A stretch of 64,000 bases of DNA from assembly GCF_016583575.1 (NCBI RefSeq), contig NZ_NRRG01000016.1, positions 25,693 to 89,692 on the forward strand, in the 5' to 3' direction. Position numbers and translations under genes: made by a program. Below, piece by piece: positions 51,385 to 60,486 of the stretch; within the stretch, counting starts at the first letter, position 1; each line of letters begins with the position of its first letter. The DNA is from Thiocystis violacea. Its GTDB lineage: Bacteria; Pseudomonadota; Gammaproteobacteria; Chromatiales; Chromatiaceae. The notes beneath the pieces were generated by a model. The model was not told the DNA's origin, made no database searches, and worked only from the letters and a program-made list of their open reading frames with translations.

Positions 51385-52440
51385 TCAGCCCATCAGCGCC
51401 CGCATCTTCTCCGTCGTTGGATTAAGCACGACGCCGCGCTCGGTCACGATGGCATCGACCAGCGCCGCCGGGGTGACGTCGAAGACCGGATTGCGGGCGA
51501 CGCAGCCCGCCGGGGCCAGGCGCCGGCCGCCGCAGCTCAGCAACTCCTCGGGATCGCGCTCCTCGATCGGGATCCCGGCGCCGGAGGCGATCTCCATGTC
51601 CACCGTCGAAGTCGGCGCCGCGACCATGACCTTGATCCCGTGATACCTCGCCATGACGGCCAAGCCGTAGGTGCCGATCTTGTTGGCGACATCGCCGTTG
51701 GCGGCGATCCGGTCGGAGCCCACGATCACCCAGCCCACCGAGCCGCCGGCCATGAGACTGGCCGCCGCGCCGTCCGCCTGCAGGGTGACCGGGATGCCGT
51801 CGTGCATCAGCTCCCAGGCCGTGAGCCGCGCGCCCTGCATCCAGGGCCGGGTCTCGTCGGCGTAGACGCGACGGATCTTGCCGGCCGCATGGGCGCTGCG
51901 AACCACCCCAAGCGCGGTGCCATAACCGCCGGTCGCCATCGCGCCGGCGTTGCAGTGGGTGATGATGTCGGTCGGGCCCTCGATCAGCTCGGCGCCCAGG
52001 TCGCCGAGCCGGCGATTCGCGGCACGGTCCTCTTCATGAATGGCCAGGGCCTCGTCGAGCAGCGCCTGGGTTGGGTCGCTCGTGTCCAGTTCGGCGATGC
52101 GGGCGCGCATGCGGCGAATCGCCCAGAACAGGTTCACGGCCGTCGGCCGCGAGGCCGCCAGACACTCCAGATCGGCCTCGATCGCCGCCTTCCAGCCGGC
52201 ACCGGCGGCGGCATAAGCCGCGCGACCGGCCAGCGCGACGCCATAGGCGGCGGTAACACCGATCGCTGGCGCGCCGCGCACGACCATGGCGCGGATGGCC
52301 TCGGCGACGTCCGCGGCCCCATCGTAGGCCAGGAATTCGGCGCGCTCGGGCAGGATGCGCTGATCGGCCAGATAGAGCCGGCCCGCGTGCCAAAGGGCCG
52401 CGTCGTCAGGGGTGGGGATGGTGGGCAGCGTGGTTTTCAT
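51385..52440 (-). CDS. mtnA: Methylthioribose-1-phosphate isomerase
   Basis: Isomerises 5-methylthioribose 1-phosphate to methylthioribulose 1-phosphate in methionine salvage. 351 residues; eIF2B-like fold. Motifs [39 protein letters not shown] (catalytic Cys), [21 protein letters not shown] (catalytic Asp). AAGGAG stands upstream of the ATG. Divergent from mtaD, 68 bases apart. Confidence 0.96.
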   Translation of the reverse strand: MKTTLPTIPTPDDAALWHAGRLYLADQRILPERAEFLAYDGAADVAEAIRAMVVRGAPAIGVTAAYGVALAGRAAYAAAGAGWKAAIEADLECLAASRPTAVNLFWAIRRMRARIAELDTSDPTQALLDEALAIHEEDRAANRRLGDLGAELIEGPTDIITHCNAGAMATGGYGTALGVVRSAHAAGKIRRVYADETRPWMQGARLTAWELMHDGIPVTLQADGAAASLMAGGSVGWVIVGSDRIAANGDVANKIGTYGLAVMARYHGIKVMVAAPTSTVDMEIASGAGIPIEERDPEELLSCGGRRLAPAGCVARNPVFDVTPAALVDAIVTERGVVLNPTTEKMRALMG

Positions 52441-52469
52441 CGATGGCTCCTTATGGCATGTTGCCGCCT

Positions 52470-52498
52470 ATTGTCCCTGATTCGACGCCACAACCAAA
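52470..52498 (-). promoter_or_regulatory. Candidate promoter of mtnA
   Basis: Minus strand: TTTGGT (52498-52493), 17-base spacer, GACAAT (52475-52470). It lies in the 68-base divergent region between mtnA and mtaD. The -35 is weak. Confidence 0.35.
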
Positions 52499-52508
52499 GG
52501 ACCGACCG

Positions 52509-53819
52509 ATGCATGCCGAGCTCCTGATCCATTCGCGGTGGATCCTGCCCGTCGACCCCGCGAATCGGCAGCTCACCGATCATGCGATCGCGATCGCCGA
52601 CGGCCGGATCCTGGCCATCCTGCCCGGCGAGGAGGCCCGACGCTCGGTCCAGGCCCAACGGGTGGTCGAACTGCCGGATCATCTGCTGATTCCGGGCCTG
52701 GTCAACGCCCACACCCACGCCCCCATGACACTGATGCGCGGCCTGGCGGACGATCTGCCGCTCATGACCTGGATGCACGATCACATCTGGCCGCGCGAGC
52801 GACGCTGGGTCGATCCGGGCTTCGTGGCCGATGGCGCCCGGCTGGCGATCCTGGAGATGCTGCGCGGCGGCGTGACCTGCTACAACGACATGTACTTTCA
52901 TCCCGAGGTCAGCGCCCAGCTCACCGCGGAGGCCGGGATGCGGGCCATGATCGGCATGATACTGGTCGATTTCCCGACCGGCTACGCGGCGACGACGGAC
53001 GACTACATCGCCAAGGGTCTGGCCCTGCGCGATCAGTACCGCGACCATCCGCTCATCCAGGTCGCCTTCGCGCCACACTCGCCCTACGCGGTCTCCGATG
53101 AAGCGCTGCAACGGGTGCAGACCCTGGCCAGCGAACTGGACATCCAGATCCACACCCATCTCCATGAAACGCACGAGGAGATCGTCCAATCCCTGCGCGA
53201 TCACGGCGAACGCCCCATGGCCCGGCTCGATCGAATGGGACTGATCGGACCCTCGCTGATCGCCGTCCACATGACCCAGCTCGAGGACGCGGAGATCGCG
53301 CGTCTGGCCGAGGCCGGCGCCCATGTGGTGCATTGTCCCGAGTCCAATCTCAAGCTCGCGAGCGGCTTCTGTCCGGTCGCCAGGCTGCTGGAGGCCGGCG
53401 TCAACGTAGCGCTCGGCACCGATGGCGCCGCCAGCAACAACGATCTGAATCTGCTCGGCGAGATGCGCACCGCCGCCCTGCTCGGCAAAGGCGTGGCGGG
53501 ATCCGCCGCGGCGGTTCCAGCCGCGACGGCCCTGCGTCTGGTGACCATCAATGGGGCACGCGCGCTCGGACTGGACGGCGAGATCGGCTCGCTCGAACCC
53601 GGCAAGTCCGCCGATCTGGTGGCACTCGACTTGCGGGAACCCCAGACCCAGCCCATCTATCGCCCGGTATCCCAGCTCGTCTATGCCGCCGGCCGGCATC
53701 AAGTCCGGCAGGTCTGGATTCGCGGCCGTCAGGTCATTCGCGACGGAATCCCGACCAGCCTCGATCCCTCGCCCATCCTCTCCGCCGCCCAGGTCTGGGG
53801 GGATCGACTCCGCGCCTGA
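52509..53819 (+). CDS. mtaD: 5-methylthioadenosine / S-adenosylhomocysteine deaminase
   Basis: 436 residues from the ATG at 52509 with AAGGA upstream. Amidohydrolase fold: metal His pair in LVNAHTHAPMTLMRG, then MYFHPEV, THLHETHEE (metal His), VHMTQLED (metal His) and GTDGAASNNDLNL (metal Asp). The subgroup (TRZ/ATZ family) and divergent mtnA match the Pseudomonas MTA deaminase locus, where MTA is turned to methylthioinosine before phosphorolysis. Guanine or other purine deamination is the alternative. Confidence 0.9.
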   Translation: MHAELLIHSRWILPVDPANRQLTDHAIAIADGRILAILPGEEARRSVQAQRVVELPDHLLIPGLVNAHTHAPMTLMRGLADDLPLMTWMHDHIWPRERRWVDPGFVADGARLAILEMLRGGVTCYNDMYFHPEVSAQLTAEAGMRAMIGMILVDFPTGYAATTDDYIAKGLALRDQYRDHPLIQVAFAPHSPYAVSDEALQRVQTLASELDIQIHTHLHETHEEIVQSLRDHGERPMARLDRMGLIGPSLIAVHMTQLEDAEIARLAEAGAHVVHCPESNLKLASGFCPVARLLEAGVNVALGTDGAASNNDLNLLGEMRTAALLGKGVAGSAAAVPAATALRLVTINGARALGLDGEIGSLEPGKSADLVALDLREPQTQPIYRPVSQLVYAAGRHQVRQVWIRGRQVIRDGIPTSLDPSPILSAAQVWGDRLRA

Positions 53820-54025
53820 TGCCCGCGAAGGTCGCGCCTCGCCATTGAGAGGCCGCGACGCGCCCATCCGGGCATCCCAAAGCTGGATCCAAGGACGCTG
53901 GCCGATTCATCCGAGATTCAGGCAACCCGTTGACCAGAATAACAATAGCGGACGTCCGACCGCTCGCGGCCTGGTCGTGACCGCCAGATCCCCGACGCCG
54001 GCCAGATCAATAAATCATAGAATCA

Positions 54026-54055
54026 TCGAATTCTTATTTTTAAAAGGCATACAAT
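54026..54055 (+). promoter_or_regulatory. Candidate promoter for the Mrp-Nuo cluster, in a 344-base gene-free gap
   Basis: TCGAAT, 18-base spacer, TACAAT (54050-54055), in the only AT-rich stretch of the 53820-54163 gap (TTCTTATTTTTAAAAGG). Poor -35, very good -10, about 110 bases before the first gene. The rest of the gap has no coding frame that looks real. Confidence 0.45.
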
Positions 54056-54163
54056 AGCCGGCCTTGGCCCATGGCCCGCGAACGCATCCAGCTCCACGCC
54101 CGCCTAAATTCCTCGCGCGACTCGGCGGATCGGCCCGGCTCCGATCGGCTCTAGGTACTCCTC

Positions 54164-54412
54164 ATGCTTACGCTGTTCCTCTTGCTGCTCATACCGCCCA
54201 TCCTGATGATTCTGTGGCGTTTCTTCAGGGGACCCGATGCCGCTAACCGGATTCTCGCCCTGGATACGCTGACCGTGCTCTTCGTGGCCCTGCTGGCCCT
54301 GCTCGCCATCCTGTTCGAGCGGAGTATTTACCTCGACGTGGCGCTGGTCTTCGCGATGGTCGGTTTCGCCGGCGTGATCCTGTTCGGGCGTTTCCTGGAA
54401 AAGGGGGTCTGA
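54164..54412 (+). CDS. MrpF/MnhF-like subunit
   Basis: 82 residues, three predicted transmembrane helices. FFRGPDAANRILALDTLTVLFVALLALLA is the MrpF signature region, and DVALVFAMVGFAGVILFGRFL ends it. In Mrp antiporters and Mbh/Mbx complexes this subunit (MbxB position) helps form the ion-translocating module. First gene of the 13-gene cluster; the ribosome site is weak (AGG at -14). Next gene starts 1 base after the stop. Confidence 0.9.
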   Translation: MLTLFLLLLIPPILMILWRFFRGPDAANRILALDTLTVLFVALLALLAILFERSIYLDVALVFAMVGFAGVILFGRFLEKGV

Positions 54413-54413
54413 G

Positions 54414-54779
54414 ATGGAATACCTGGGCTATGTCCTGATCGTCGGCGGCCTGGTCTTTTTCTGGATCAGCGGCCTGGGTCTGATCCGGATGCCGGATTTC
54501 TTCACGCGCATGCATGCCGGCACCAAGGCGACGACCCTGGGCTCACTGCTGACGCTGCTCGGCGCGGCCTGCCTGGAACCCCTTTGGGCGCCCAAGCTGC
54601 TGATCCTCGCGCTCTTCATCCTGCTGACCAATCCCTTGAGCGCCTCGGTGCTGGCGCGCGCCGCCTACCGAAGCGGGACGGATACGGTCGCCATGACCCA
54701 TGACGCCCGTGCCGAGCGCGACGCCCCGGCTCCGAGCCCGGATCCGGACCCATCGAATACAAGCGAGGCCAAGGCATGA
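54414..54779 (+). CDS. MrpG/MnhG-like subunit
   Basis: 121 residues, three transmembrane helices in the first 85. FWISGLGLIRMPDFFTRMHAGTKATTLGSLL is the MrpG hallmark. A Pro/Asp/Glu-rich tail of about 30 residues is an addition to the family's usual length. Equivalent to MbxC. Stop overlaps the next ATG (ATGA). Confidence 0.92.
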   Translation: MEYLGYVLIVGGLVFFWISGLGLIRMPDFFTRMHAGTKATTLGSLLTLLGAACLEPLWAPKLLILALFILLTNPLSASVLARAAYRSGTDTVAMTHDARAERDAPAPSPDPDPSNTSEAKA

Positions 54780-55030
54780 CCGGTTTATTCGCGATCCTGC
54801 TGTTCGCCTGGATGATCGGCGGGGCCATCATGGCGATCACCCAGACCGACTTTCTGCAGGCCCTGATCGGCTTTTCCCTGGTCAGCCTGGGCGCGGTCGG
54901 CCAGTTCTTTCTCTTGCAGGCACCCGACGTGGCCCTGACCGAGGCGGCGATCGGAGCGGCGGCGGGCAGCTTCGTGATGCTGATGGGCGTGCGTCAGCTC
55001 GGCCGCCACGAAGATAAGGAGTTGCGATGA
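54776..55030 (+). CDS. MbhD-like (DUF4040) subunit
   Basis: 84 residues, three helices. QALIGFSLVSLGAVGQFFLLQAPDVALTEAAIGAAAGS is typical of the MbhD domain that corresponds to the C-terminal part of MrpA, here as a separate gene as in Mbh/Mbx clusters. This split is one reason to compare the cluster with archaeal Mbx, not with ordinary mrpABCDEFG. Overlaps the next gene by 4 bases. Confidence 0.88.
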   Translation: MTGLFAILLFAWMIGGAIMAITQTDFLQALIGFSLVSLGAVGQFFLLQAPDVALTEAAIGAAAGSFVMLMGVRQLGRHEDKELR

Positions 55031-55761
55031 GCCAGGTTCCCTTGCGCAAACGGGTCCGGGTCAAGACCCTGCTGCTGGTTCTGCTGTGCGGCTGGCTGCT
55101 GGCCCTCTTCCTGACGATCCTGCTGCCTCATGGGCTCGACGGCCTGTCCGGCACGGTTGGCGATGCCCTCCTGGAGCGCAACGCGGAGACCGCCTCGGCC
55201 AACGCCGTGACCTCCGTGGTCGTGAGCTATCGCGGCTTCGATACGCTGGGCGAGGTGACGGTGCTGTTCCTGGCCGCCACCGGGGTCGGGATGCTGTTCG
55301 GCGGTCGGCGCCAGGAGGAGACCGGGGCGTCCGTGGCGCGGCGCGCGGCGCCGAACGAGATGATGGTCACGGGCGCGCGCCTGCTGTTCCCCGTCCTGCT
55401 GCTGCTCGGCGTCTACATCATCGCGCATGGTCATCTCTCGCCCGGCGGCGGTTTCCAGGGCGGCGTGATCATCGCGACCGCCTTCTTCCTGCGCCTGCTG
55501 GCGGATCCCGACTTCGTTCTGGATCACGCCCGCGTCGGGTTGCTCGAATCGCTCTCGGGCAGCGGCTTCGTCCTCCTCGGGCTGCTGGGTCTGGTGCTGC
55601 TGTCCACCGGCACCTTCCTCGGCAACTTTCTGCCGCACCCGGTCGAGGCCATGGGCCGACTCGTCAGCGCCGGGGTCATTCCGCTCATCTACGTCCTGGT
55701 CGGCGTGAAGGTCGGAGCGGAGGTCGGAGCCATCTTTCAGGACATGCTGGAACAGGAGTAG
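55027..55761 (+). CDS. MbhE-MrpB fusion subunit
   Basis: 244 residues. The first ~95 residues (VVVSYRGFDTLGEVTVLFLAATGVGMLF) match MbhE, the last piece of MrpA; residues about 105-244 are an MnhB/MrpB domain (PVLLLLGVYIIAHGHLSPGGGFQGGVI). Fusing E and F explains why the cluster has 13 genes. Six predicted transmembrane helices. Followed by a 183-base spacer with a stem-loop before the next gene. Confidence 0.88.
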   Translation: MSQVPLRKRVRVKTLLLVLLCGWLLALFLTILLPHGLDGLSGTVGDALLERNAETASANAVTSVVVSYRGFDTLGEVTVLFLAATGVGMLFGGRRQEETGASVARRAAPNEMMVTGARLLFPVLLLLGVYIIAHGHLSPGGGFQGGVIIATAFFLRLLADPDFVLDHARVGLLESLSGSGFVLLGLLGLVLLSTGTFLGNFLPHPVEAMGRLVSAGVIPLIYVLVGVKVGAEVGAIFQDMLEQE

Positions 55762-55774
55762 GTCGACCGAGGGA

Positions 55775-55815
55775 TCGCCGGGCTGGATCGAGGCTGGATC
55801 CTCCATTCCCGGCGA
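55775..55815 (+). other. Stem-loop and direct repeat in the spacer inside the cluster
   Basis: TCGCCGGG (55775-55782) and CCCGGCGA (55808-55815) pair over a 25-base loop that contains GGCTGGATC twice (55781-55789 overlapping the arm, and 55792-55800). It is the only long spacer (183 bases) in an otherwise overlapping gene array, so it may mark an mRNA processing or attenuation point. Confidence 0.45.
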
Positions 55816-55944
55816 GCCTTGCGCCACCATCCGGTCAATCCTGAATGCCCTGTCGGTCCTGTCCAGTTCCCAGACGGAAATGTTGTTCAAGCGGCTGACG
55901 GGGGGAGTCCATCCTCTCGGCCGACCGCCCACGGAGTCGTAACC

Positions 55945-56325
55945 ATGCTCGAATTCCTGGATAGCCCCAGGGTGCTACACGGCATCTATATCCTGGGGAG
56001 TCTGACCCTGTTCTTCATCGGTCTCTATGGTCTGCTGGCCAAGCGCCATCTGCTCAAGGCACTGATCGGTATCGCCGTGATGGAACTGTCGGTCTATCTG
56101 CTGTTCATCGCGCTCGCCACCTCGCCCGGCGAAACGGCGCCCATCCTCGCGGACGGTCTGATCGATTTCACCGGGATGGCCGATCCGATCCCGCAAGCCC
56201 TGACCCTGACCGCCATCGTCATCGGCATGGCGGTGCTGGCGCTCGGGGTCTCGCTGGCGATCCAGTACCACCGCCTCACCGGCAACAGTGACATGCGTGC
56301 GATGACGGAATTGAAGGATTCGTGA
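55945..56325 (+). CDS. MrpC/NuoK-like subunit
   Basis: 126 residues from the ATG at 55945, with GGAG upstream; a longer open frame begins in non-coding spacer. Three transmembrane helices; GIYILGSLTLFFIGLYGLLAKRHLLKALIGIAVMELSVYLLFI is typical, with the Glu of VMELSV in helix 2 at the place of the NuoK functional Glu. Also DPIPQALTLTAIVIGMAVLALGVS, the MrpC hallmark. MbxG equivalent. Confidence 0.92.
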   Translation: MLEFLDSPRVLHGIYILGSLTLFFIGLYGLLAKRHLLKALIGIAVMELSVYLLFIALATSPGETAPILADGLIDFTGMADPIPQALTLTAIVIGMAVLALGVSLAIQYHRLTGNSDMRAMTELKDS

Positions 56326-57800
56326 TGGCGTTTCAACTCACCCCCGTCTGGTTCATCGCCCTACCCTTGCTGGTCGCCTTCGCGGCACCCCTGTGGGTCC
56401 GGCTGGGTCTGCTCATGTCGATGCTGTTCGCGACGCCGCTCGTCCTCTTCGGACTGGCGGTCTCGCTGTTTCCGGCGGTTGGCGACGCACCATTGCTGGA
56501 GACCATCGTCATCGCCCCGCCGCTCGGGATCCATCTGCATCTGGATTCCGCCTCGCTGCTGATGGTCGCCCTCTTCAACCTGGCTGGCGTGCTGTTCGCC
56601 TCGTTCCTTTGGCTTGGCGATACCGAGCCGCATCTGCGCGGGCGCGGGCCATTCGTCCTCATCCTGCTGCTGATCACCGGCTGCACCGGATTGGTCTTGA
56701 CCGGCGATCTATTCAATCTCTATGTGTTTCTGGAAATCGCCGGGGTCAGCGCCTACGCGCTGAGCGCGCTCCGCCGGGACAAGACCGCGCTGGAGGCCGG
56801 ACTCAAATATCTGATCATCGGCTCGGTCGCGGCGATCTTCATTCTCCTGGCGATCGTCCTGCTCTACCTAGAGACCGGGCAGCTCAACCTGGCCGCGCTG
56901 GCGCGGGACTTCGGCGATATCCCGGCGGCCATGCAGGGCCTGATCGGGCTGCTCCTGCTGGTGGGGTTGGGCGTCAAGGCCGAGCTGTTCCCCTTCAATG
57001 TCTGGGTGCCGGATATCTACCGGGGCAGCGATCCGGCGGTGACCTCGCTCTTCTCGGGCATCCTGGTCAAGGCGTTCCTCTTCGTCCTCTTCCATCTGGT
57101 CTTTCTGCTGCTGGCCGACCCGGCCGTGGCGCGGGCCTGGCTGATGGCCCTGGGCGCGCTCACCATGCTGGTGGCCGAACTGGTGGCGCTGCGGCAGCAG
57201 GACATGCGTCGCATGCTCGCCTATTCCTCGCTCGGACAGGTGGGTCTGATCACCCTGGCGCTCGGCTTCGCCAGCGAGGCGACCACGGCCGGAGCCCTCT
57301 TCCACATGGTCAACCATACCCTGGTCAAGATGCTCCTCTTCTTCGTCGCCGCGCTCATGCTGCGCCGCTTCCTGTCGCTGCGACTGGCGGATCTGCGCGG
57401 TGTCGGCCACGCCATGCCGGTGGCGACCGCTCTGTTCGTGCTCGGAAGCCTGGCGGTGCTGGGACTGCCGCCACTGAGCGGCTTCGTCAGCAAGCTCTGT
57501 ATCCTCAAGGGCTTCGCCGAGGCCCAGGCGTTCTGGCCGATCGCCCTGATCCTGCTCGCCGCCCTGATCGAGGCCGGCTATTACTTCCGCTGGATCAAGG
57601 TCTTCTACGACAGCGACCCGGCGGCGCCCCAGTGCCGGTCCGATGACGGCCCGGCCTATCTCCCGCTCGTGCTGATCGCCGGTCTCCTGCTGCTGCTCGG
57701 CGTCGCGCCCTTCCTGATCGAGGATTGGTTCGTCCAGGCCGCGCGCGCCCTGCTGGGACGCGGGACCATTCTGGAGAGCGTGCTCGGAGTCCAGTCATGA
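56325..57800 (+). CDS. Antiporter-like subunit MrpD (MbxH)
   Basis: 491 residues, about 14 transmembrane helices. Start ATG at 56325 overlaps the previous stop (TGATG); a GTG at 56322 is possible. Ion-path residues: Glu in YVFLEIAGVSAY, Lys in GLKYLIIG, Lys in VGLGVKAELFPFNVWVPD, His in MVNHTLVKMLLFFVAA. MrpD/NuoN-type. One of two antiporter-like subunits in this cluster, as in Mbx (H and H'). Confidence 0.92.
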   Translation: MAFQLTPVWFIALPLLVAFAAPLWVRLGLLMSMLFATPLVLFGLAVSLFPAVGDAPLLETIVIAPPLGIHLHLDSASLLMVALFNLAGVLFASFLWLGDTEPHLRGRGPFVLILLLITGCTGLVLTGDLFNLYVFLEIAGVSAYALSALRRDKTALEAGLKYLIIGSVAAIFILLAIVLLYLETGQLNLAALARDFGDIPAAMQGLIGLLLLVGLGVKAELFPFNVWVPDIYRGSDPAVTSLFSGILVKAFLFVLFHLVFLLLADPAVARAWLMALGALTMLVAELVALRQQDMRRMLAYSSLGQVGLITLALGFASEATTAGALFHMVNHTLVKMLLFFVAALMLRRFLSLRLADLRGVGHAMPVATALFVLGSLAVLGLPPLSGFVSKLCILKGFAEAQAFWPIALILLAALIEAGYYFRWIKVFYDSDPAAPQCRSDDGPAYLPLVLIAGLLLLLGVAPFLIEDWFVQAARALLGRGTILESVLGVQS

Positions 57801-59575
57801 GCCTGATGATCAAGATCCTTTTCCTCGCCGTCTCGCTGAGCCCGGCCCTCACCCTGTCGACCTGGGGCGAGAGCCTCGCCTGGCCGTTGTTCGGCGGGAT
57901 CGAGCTGCTGTTCGACCTCAACCCGATCTCGGCCTTCTTCCTGCTGCTGCTCGCGCTGGGCGCGCCCCTGGTGGCCCTGCCGATGCTGCGGGGCGCGCCG
58001 GACCGACCCGCCTATGCGCTCTACGCGCTCCTGCTGCTGGGGATGCAGCTCCTATTGCTCGCGGGCGATTTCATCGGCTTTTTCGTCGGCTGGGAGATCA
58101 TGACCTGGAGCAGCTATCTGCTACTGCTACGCTCCTCGCGGACCGATCTGGAAGGGGCACAGTCCTACATCCTCTTCAATCTCGCCTCCGCCTTCCTGCT
58201 GCTGGCGGGGATCCTGGTGTTTCATAGCCTCACCGGCGACTTCCGGATCCAGGCGATCGACCAGCTCGGCGGCCCGGAGCCTCTGGCCCTGGCCGTCCTG
58301 TTCGGTCTGGCCTTCCTGATCAAGGTCGGTACGCTGCCGCTGCATCTCTGGGTGCCGCGCGCCTATGACCAGGCGCCCGACATCTTCAGCGCCTTCCTCT
58401 CGGCGCTGATGTCCAAGATGGGCGTCTATGGCCTGATCCTCCTGGCGACCCTCTTCCCCGAGGCGCTGAGCGGACTGCTCGGCCGTCTGCTCAACGGTCC
58501 GGCGGCGGGCTACATCCTGGCCTGGATCGGGGTCATCACCTCCATCGTCGCGACCTTCAAGGCGATATCCCAGGAGGACATGAAACGTCTGCTGGCCTAT
58601 TCCTCCATCGCCCAGGTCGGCTATATCACCACGGCGATCGGGGTCGGCAGCTCGCTGGCGATCGGCGGCGCGCTCTTCCAGGCGCTGGTGCATACCCTGG
58701 TCAAGCTGCTGCTCTTCATCACGGTCGCCGGGATCATCCTGCAAACCGGACGGCGGCGTTTCAACGACCTCGGTCATCTGATCGACCGCATGCCGATCTC
58801 CTTTCTCGCCGTGCTCATCGGCATCATCGGACTGGCTGGCATGCCGCCCCTGCCCGGCTTCGCCGCCAAGTATCTGATCTTCGTCTCACTGATCGACGCC
58901 CGCTGGCTGTTGCTGCTGGCGGCCATGCTGCTGTCGAGCACCGCCGCCTTCATCTACTGCTACAAGCTGATCTACGCGCCCTTCCTCGGCCACGCCAACT
59001 CGCCCGAGGCCAAGACGGCGACCGAGGCGCCCTGGCCCTACCTGGTGCCGCAAGTCATTCTCATGGGACTGCTGGTCGCGCTCGGGATCTTCCCCGGATT
59101 CGGCATCCAGTTCCTCATTGATCCGGTGCTGACCGCGCTCGGCCTGGCGCCGATCGGCGCGCCCTCCTGGGGCGAGCTCGCCACGCCCTATGGCGGCTAT
59201 GACGGCGTGGTGCTGATGACGGTGTTCGGCACCGCCTTCGCGCTCGTGACCGGGGGCTTTTTCCTGCTGCGCGGACGGATGCGACGGGCCGGCAGTCCCT
59301 ACGATCTCAGTTATGCCGGCGAAGTCCCAACCGCCGACACGCCCTTGCATTATGGTGCGGGCATGGGCCGCGAACTGCGCCGCATTCCCCTGATCGGCTG
59401 GATCCTGCTCCACACCACGACGGGCTTCCTGACCGGATTGACGCGACAGTCACTGGCGGCGGCCGGGTTGCTGGGAGGCTTCTATGGGCGTAACCCACAG
59501 ACCTGGATCCTGCTGGCCGTGCTGCTGTTCGCCCTCGCCCTGACCCTTGTGACGCTGACAGGAGGAGCCCTCTGA
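57797..59575 (+). CDS. Second antiporter-like subunit (MbxH'-like, NuoL/MrpA family)
   Basis: 592 residues from the ATG at 57797 (overlaps the previous stop). About 15 transmembrane helices. Glu in VGWEIMTWSSYLLLLR, Lys in LIKVGTLPLHLWVPRAYDQAP, AYSSIAQVGYITTAIG, and a C-terminal extension (about 480-592) with extra helices. It corresponds to the place of H' in the Mbx order, or HyfB/HycC-like proteins. Two such proton/sodium channels per complex would raise the ions moved per electron pair. Confidence 0.88.
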   Translation: MSLMIKILFLAVSLSPALTLSTWGESLAWPLFGGIELLFDLNPISAFFLLLLALGAPLVALPMLRGAPDRPAYALYALLLLGMQLLLLAGDFIGFFVGWEIMTWSSYLLLLRSSRTDLEGAQSYILFNLASAFLLLAGILVFHSLTGDFRIQAIDQLGGPEPLALAVLFGLAFLIKVGTLPLHLWVPRAYDQAPDIFSAFLSALMSKMGVYGLILLATLFPEALSGLLGRLLNGPAAGYILAWIGVITSIVATFKAISQEDMKRLLAYSSIAQVGYITTAIGVGSSLAIGGALFQALVHTLVKLLLFITVAGIILQTGRRRFNDLGHLIDRMPISFLAVLIGIIGLAGMPPLPGFAAKYLIFVSLIDARWLLLLAAMLLSSTAAFIYCYKLIYAPFLGHANSPEAKTATEAPWPYLVPQVILMGLLVALGIFPGFGIQFLIDPVLTALGLAPIGAPSWGELATPYGGYDGVVLMTVFGTAFALVTGGFFLLRGRMRRAGSPYDLSYAGEVPTADTPLHYGAGMGRELRRIPLIGWILLHTTTGFLTGLTRQSLAAAGLLGGFYGRNPQTWILLAVLLFALALTLVTLTGGAL

Positions 59576-60486
59576 TGCACGCCATCGTCGATTCGCTGGC
59601 CATGATCGGCATCAGCTATGTCATGGGCTTTCTCTTCTATGGCTTCTACCGCCAGTTCAACGCCCGCGTGCAGCGCCGCTGGGGACCGAGCCTCTGGCAG
59701 AACTTCTTCGACAACATGAAGTTCCTGCTCAAGACCGAGACCCTGACGCATGGCCCCATGTTCTTCCTTGGCCCCATGATCATCGCGGCGGGGGCCATCA
59801 CGACCGTGCTCTTCGTCCCCTTCCTGAAGGACTCCGACTGGCTCCAAGGCTTCTCGGAGCACGGCAACCTCATCCTCATCATCTATCTGCTGGTCGTCGG
59901 CCCGCTGGGCAACGCGCTGGCGGTGGGCTCCAGCGGCAATCCCTTCGGCGTCATGGGCGTCACCCGCGGACTCACGCGCCTCATGGGCCTGGAAGTGCCC
60001 TTCTTCCTCGGGCTGGCCCTGGTGATGCTGCAACACGAGACCACCTCGGTGCACGCCATCATGGCCGCGCAGGACGGCCTCGCCCAATGGAACCTGTTCA
60101 CCAATCCGATCGCCTTCATCGTCATTCTGCTGCCCTTCATCGCCAGCCAGAACGCCTCGCCCTTCGACGTGGTCGGCGCGCCGGTGGAGGTCTACGCCGG
60201 ACCTCGGGTGGAATTCGGCGGGCGTCTGCTGGGATTGCTCATGACCCAGAACATGATGATGACGGTCGCCAAGCTGGTGCTGGTGGTCGATCTCTTCATG
60301 GGCGGAGCCGGCAACGTCCCGATCCTGATCCTCAAGGCGTTCAGTCTCTTTCTGCTGACCGCCTCGATCAGTCTGGTCTTTCCCCGCCTCAAGACCGAGC
60401 AGACGGTGGATTTCTTTTGGAAGGTTCCCCTGGGACTGGGTGTCCTGGGGGTCATCGCAACCGTCTGGTTGCCCTGGGGTGCCTGA
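59575..60486 (+). CDS. NuoH-like membrane anchor subunit (MbxM)
   Basis: 303 residues, about eight transmembrane helices. ARVQRRWGPSLWQNFFDNMKFLLKTETLTHGPMFFLGP and QNASPFDVVGAPVEVYAGPRVEFGG are the NuoH/HycD/MbhM loop motifs that dock the peripheral arm. Start overlaps the previous stop (TGATG). In bacterial nuo operons nuoH follows nuoG; here it precedes the NuoB homologue as in mbx. Confidence 0.92.
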   Translation: MHAIVDSLAMIGISYVMGFLFYGFYRQFNARVQRRWGPSLWQNFFDNMKFLLKTETLTHGPMFFLGPMIIAAGAITTVLFVPFLKDSDWLQGFSEHGNLILIIYLLVVGPLGNALAVGSSGNPFGVMGVTRGLTRLMGLEVPFFLGLALVMLQHETTSVHAIMAAQDGLAQWNLFTNPIAFIVILLPFIASQNASPFDVVGAPVEVYAGPRVEFGGRLLGLLMTQNMMMTVAKLVLVVDLFMGGAGNVPILILKAFSLFLLTASISLVFPRLKTEQTVDFFWKVPLGLGVLGVIATVWLPWGA

